A DNA stretch of 64,000 bases from Haemonchus contortus. Its lineage: Eukaryota > Nematoda > Chromadorea > Rhabditida > Trichostrongylidae. The notes beneath the pieces are model-generated. The model saw only the letters and a list, made by a program, of their open reading frames with translations. It ran no database searches and had not been told where the DNA came from. Shown one piece after another: positions 61,590-64,000 of this stretch. The stretch lies in the NCBI GenBank assembly GCA_000469685.2, contig LS997565.1, positions 14,455,922 to 14,519,921 on the forward strand, written 5' to 3'. Each line of letters starts with the position of its first letter. Position 1 is the first letter of the stretch. A program made the position numbers and the translations under genes.

Positions 61590-63633
61590 TTACGTGAGTC
61601 TCAATGCAGCACAGGTTTCTCTTATCTGATTTTTCACTTCTTCAATCTCTTCATCGGTAAGTTGATCGCTGACCAAATCGAAGTCATCATCATACACCTT
61701 GGAAGTTTTGTTTTTTCTCTGAAAATCTCATCAGATTGCACGAAGTAGCATTTACAAACTTGATCACATTCACTGCATTCACAATTTGGGCAAAATCAAG
61801 AACTTTACTGCAGAGGCTCAGATGCACTCGAAAATGGCAACGAGGCAATCTTCCAGCAAATAAATAAACAAATAGAAGTGTTGTTCTATGCGGAAATCAG
61901 GCCAACAAAATTTAGGAGTACCTACAACGTCAAATTCGCAGAAGTACTGTAAAGAAAACGAGAGTTCCTAGATTATGATGCGAAAACATCGCCGTCACAC
62001 TTCCTGCAACGCTTTCTGCAAACGGAACTGCTTCGCTAATGGCTGGGTGCAATTATACCTACCGTACCCGATGATTCCTCTCACCACCATTCAGTAATTA
62101 GTGGCGGAGTACTCCGTATGCATGACGGATTGTAAAACTCCAAGAGGTACGAGAATTGTATAAGTGCCTTTGACTTTGTGTTGGACTTTCCACTTAGGTT
62201 AGTTTCAACTTGGTTTGACGACCTCACATACACCGAAGGAAGTCTTATGTTGGTTCAGTAAAAAGGTAACCTCCCACACACTTCGAACAGGGCAGACGCT
62301 AATCACTAGTTATGCAGATTCTCTGAAATGACCACTGCGGTTTTGGCTGCCCTTAAAGGCCTGATTTGTTGCAAGTCATCATTCAAGCCCTTTCCTTAAT
62401 GTGATATGAAATGAGTCCACGTTGCTCAGCCGTGTTTCTTGTAATGTTATATGCCTCTGATGATATTTGAAAGTCTCCGATTATCCCACATTTTGATGAA
62501 ACACCTCATTCGATGAGGCAGAAAATTCAAAAGGCATTTCCCAGTGGTTTCCAGAGAGAATGGACAAACCCAATTCTAAAAGGATGGAGAGCCTCACCTC
62601 ATGGCTCTTGAATAGTTCCGTCGTAGATCCTTTATCAAGTGAAGGACTCCCCCCTTGCGACGATACATGGAGAAGTCGGAAAACCCTCACCTACAACAAC
62701 TTGACAAAGTTCACCTTATCCTGTTACCCTAGTCCGAGCCGGTTTCTCAGAAAAGCGATAAGCTTTATTGAAAGACTACTTTAGGATCTCACTTGAACAG
62801 GAGCTCACGCCCTGGCAGCTGGCCTACGACGAGGGCTTACGATTGTGCTCAGGCCATCGAAATCGAATTATTGCCTAAAGTGTGTTTCCCGAAGAAAATT
62901 GCCTCAACCGCCTTTAGATAAAATGTCATCGTATAGCTCCCTCAAATCGAACATTTTCTCACATGCTGGTTTTCTGAAATCCAAATTTATACAAATACAA
63001 ACTTTTTTCAATTGGATCACTCACCCCAAGGTAAATAATAGGCTGTCTGCTGATAGGATCGACTTCAATATCTCTTCGACGCCGGGCTGAACTCAACGTC
63101 GTTTCTTCCGACGATTCATCAGATGAAGTACTGTTTGTGGGATCTTCCTGAACACAGAAACAGAACTTCTCAATTTATCTCTTCACTAAGGGAGGCTTTA
63201 CACCGAAAACAGTCCGCTGCTATGACAGAAGAACGTAAAGGTTTTCAGCAGTGCTGTGAAAAACAGCACAACCATGGTCATAGCCTTGGACGCTAGTTGA
63301 CTTGGGATCTGTGGATTTTGAGTAATTTGCTGACGATACATTGATGGCTAGTCTGGCCAGAATGGCCCATTTCTGTCTTTCCAACAAAATGTGCTAGTAC
63401 CGTCTCACCATTGTGCTTGATCTAGACTGTCCGATGGTCGCACTTCTACTATACCTGCAGTTTTCTGTTGCCTAGCTATCTTGGAATGAATCAGAATGGA
63501 TTGTGCAACTTGTGCCTAGTCTGTGCCCACCGGTATCACTTTCATCGTTCACTTAACCCATTCATCGTGAAAGGAGACAGTTACAGCGAGAGGAATGTTT
63601 ACCTTGCAGACGAGTTTCTTTTTGTGATTCCTT
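61590..63633 (-). CDS. Unrecognised gene, three 3' exons with polar acidic C-terminus
   Basis: Three minus-strand exons join in phase: 63633-63603, 63147-63025 and 61718-61590, ending in TAA. The acceptors are CTACAG, GTGTTCAG and GATTTTCAG. The donors are AAG/GTAAAC and GGG/GTGAGT. An AATAAA lies 25 bases past the stop. The product part seen is about 93 residues: a basic stretch (RNHKKKLVCK), a Ser/Glu-rich segment (SSDESSEETTLSS), an ARRRRD cluster, PISRQPIIYLG, then VYDDDFDLVSDQLTDEE and a short helical tail. There is no signal peptide or membrane span in this part. The basic cluster could be a nuclear signal or a protease site. I do not recognise the family. More 5' exons are expected right of the window edge. 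A further stretch near 62.9 kb looks coding but does not fit the phase. Confidence 0.6.
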
Positions 63634-64000
63634 CTGTAGATAACCCATGGTGATGAAAGACCGATGACACATAAAGCAATGAGAAAAGTTCGCATCTAAA
63701 ATTCTTCTTACAATTAGTTCTATTTAAGAAACTTGAAGAGAACTTAAAACTTGAGAGAAATGGAAGAGCTATGCACCATGAAAAGTCTCAGTTAATGCGA
63801 TAAATCGCGCACATAGGAATCGCATTGAAGAAAGATATCTCAGAAGGATCCTAAATGGACACAGCTACTGAATCATTTTGCGGTTAAAATTTCTTAAGCA
63901 AAAATGATTCTCAGAGCTTAAGAATCGCAGTATCTTTGGTTGTTCCTACGGATGCTGGAACAACTTTGTTTGGCAAAAAAAAGTGTATGGCTTGCCCTAT

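Noticed and set aside
62900..62995. Minus-strand segment with EKMFDLRELYDDILSKGG
   Set aside because: It looks coding, but no acceptor links it in phase to the exon at 63147-63025, whereas the exon at 61718 joins directly. It might be an alternative exon.

Overview
The window is animal DNA with introns, most likely from a parasitic nematode. The clearest evidence is a 34-exon minus-strand gene whose spliced protein aligns from end to end with the sodium-leak channel NALCN (NCA-1/NCA-2 in nematodes). Supporting signs are worm-like 3' splice sites (TTTCAG or similar), many short introns, an irritans-type mariner relic and two families of tRNA-derived SINE-like repeats. I infer a strongylid (hookworm-like) worm from overall style and repeat content. 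The species cannot be proven from this window.

Layout. (1) 1-1734: a dispersed repeat, then the last four coding exons of a plus-strand TSSK/CAMK-like protein kinase whose 5' exons are off the left edge. (2) 1735-3748: no exon; a 49-bp-arm hairpin, an inverted pair of repeats and one SINE. (3) 3749-31416: the NCA channel gene on the minus strand, about 1,428 codons in 34 exons. It runs from an N-terminal exon at 31.4 kb through domains I, II and III to the fifth helix of domain IV. The domain IV pore, S6 and cytoplasmic tail are not in the window, so they should lie left of base 1 with the kinase inside or beside the intervening intron. The introns hold SINEs, MITEs, a deleted mariner and hairpins. 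(4) 31.4-41 kb: repeat-rich DNA with no confident gene. (5) 41-64 kb: fragmentary coding evidence. This includes a likely type II membrane protein first exon (41.1-41.5 kb, minus), two plus-strand terminal exons (46.8 and 47.8 kb), and minus-strand terminal exons at 57.1, 58.6 and 61.6 kb. The gene ending at 61,590 has three phase-compatible exons and a poly(A) signal.

What works together. The NCA protein is the pore subunit of the leak channel that sets neuronal resting excitability, and three of its four expected EEKE selectivity residues (E, E, K) are present. The kinase is a separate signalling gene on the opposite strand. No operon-like grouping is evident. The most interesting features are the opposite-strand overlap at the left edge, a nearly perfect 56-bp-arm foldback inside an NCA intron, and a mariner copy reduced to its DNA-binding domain.
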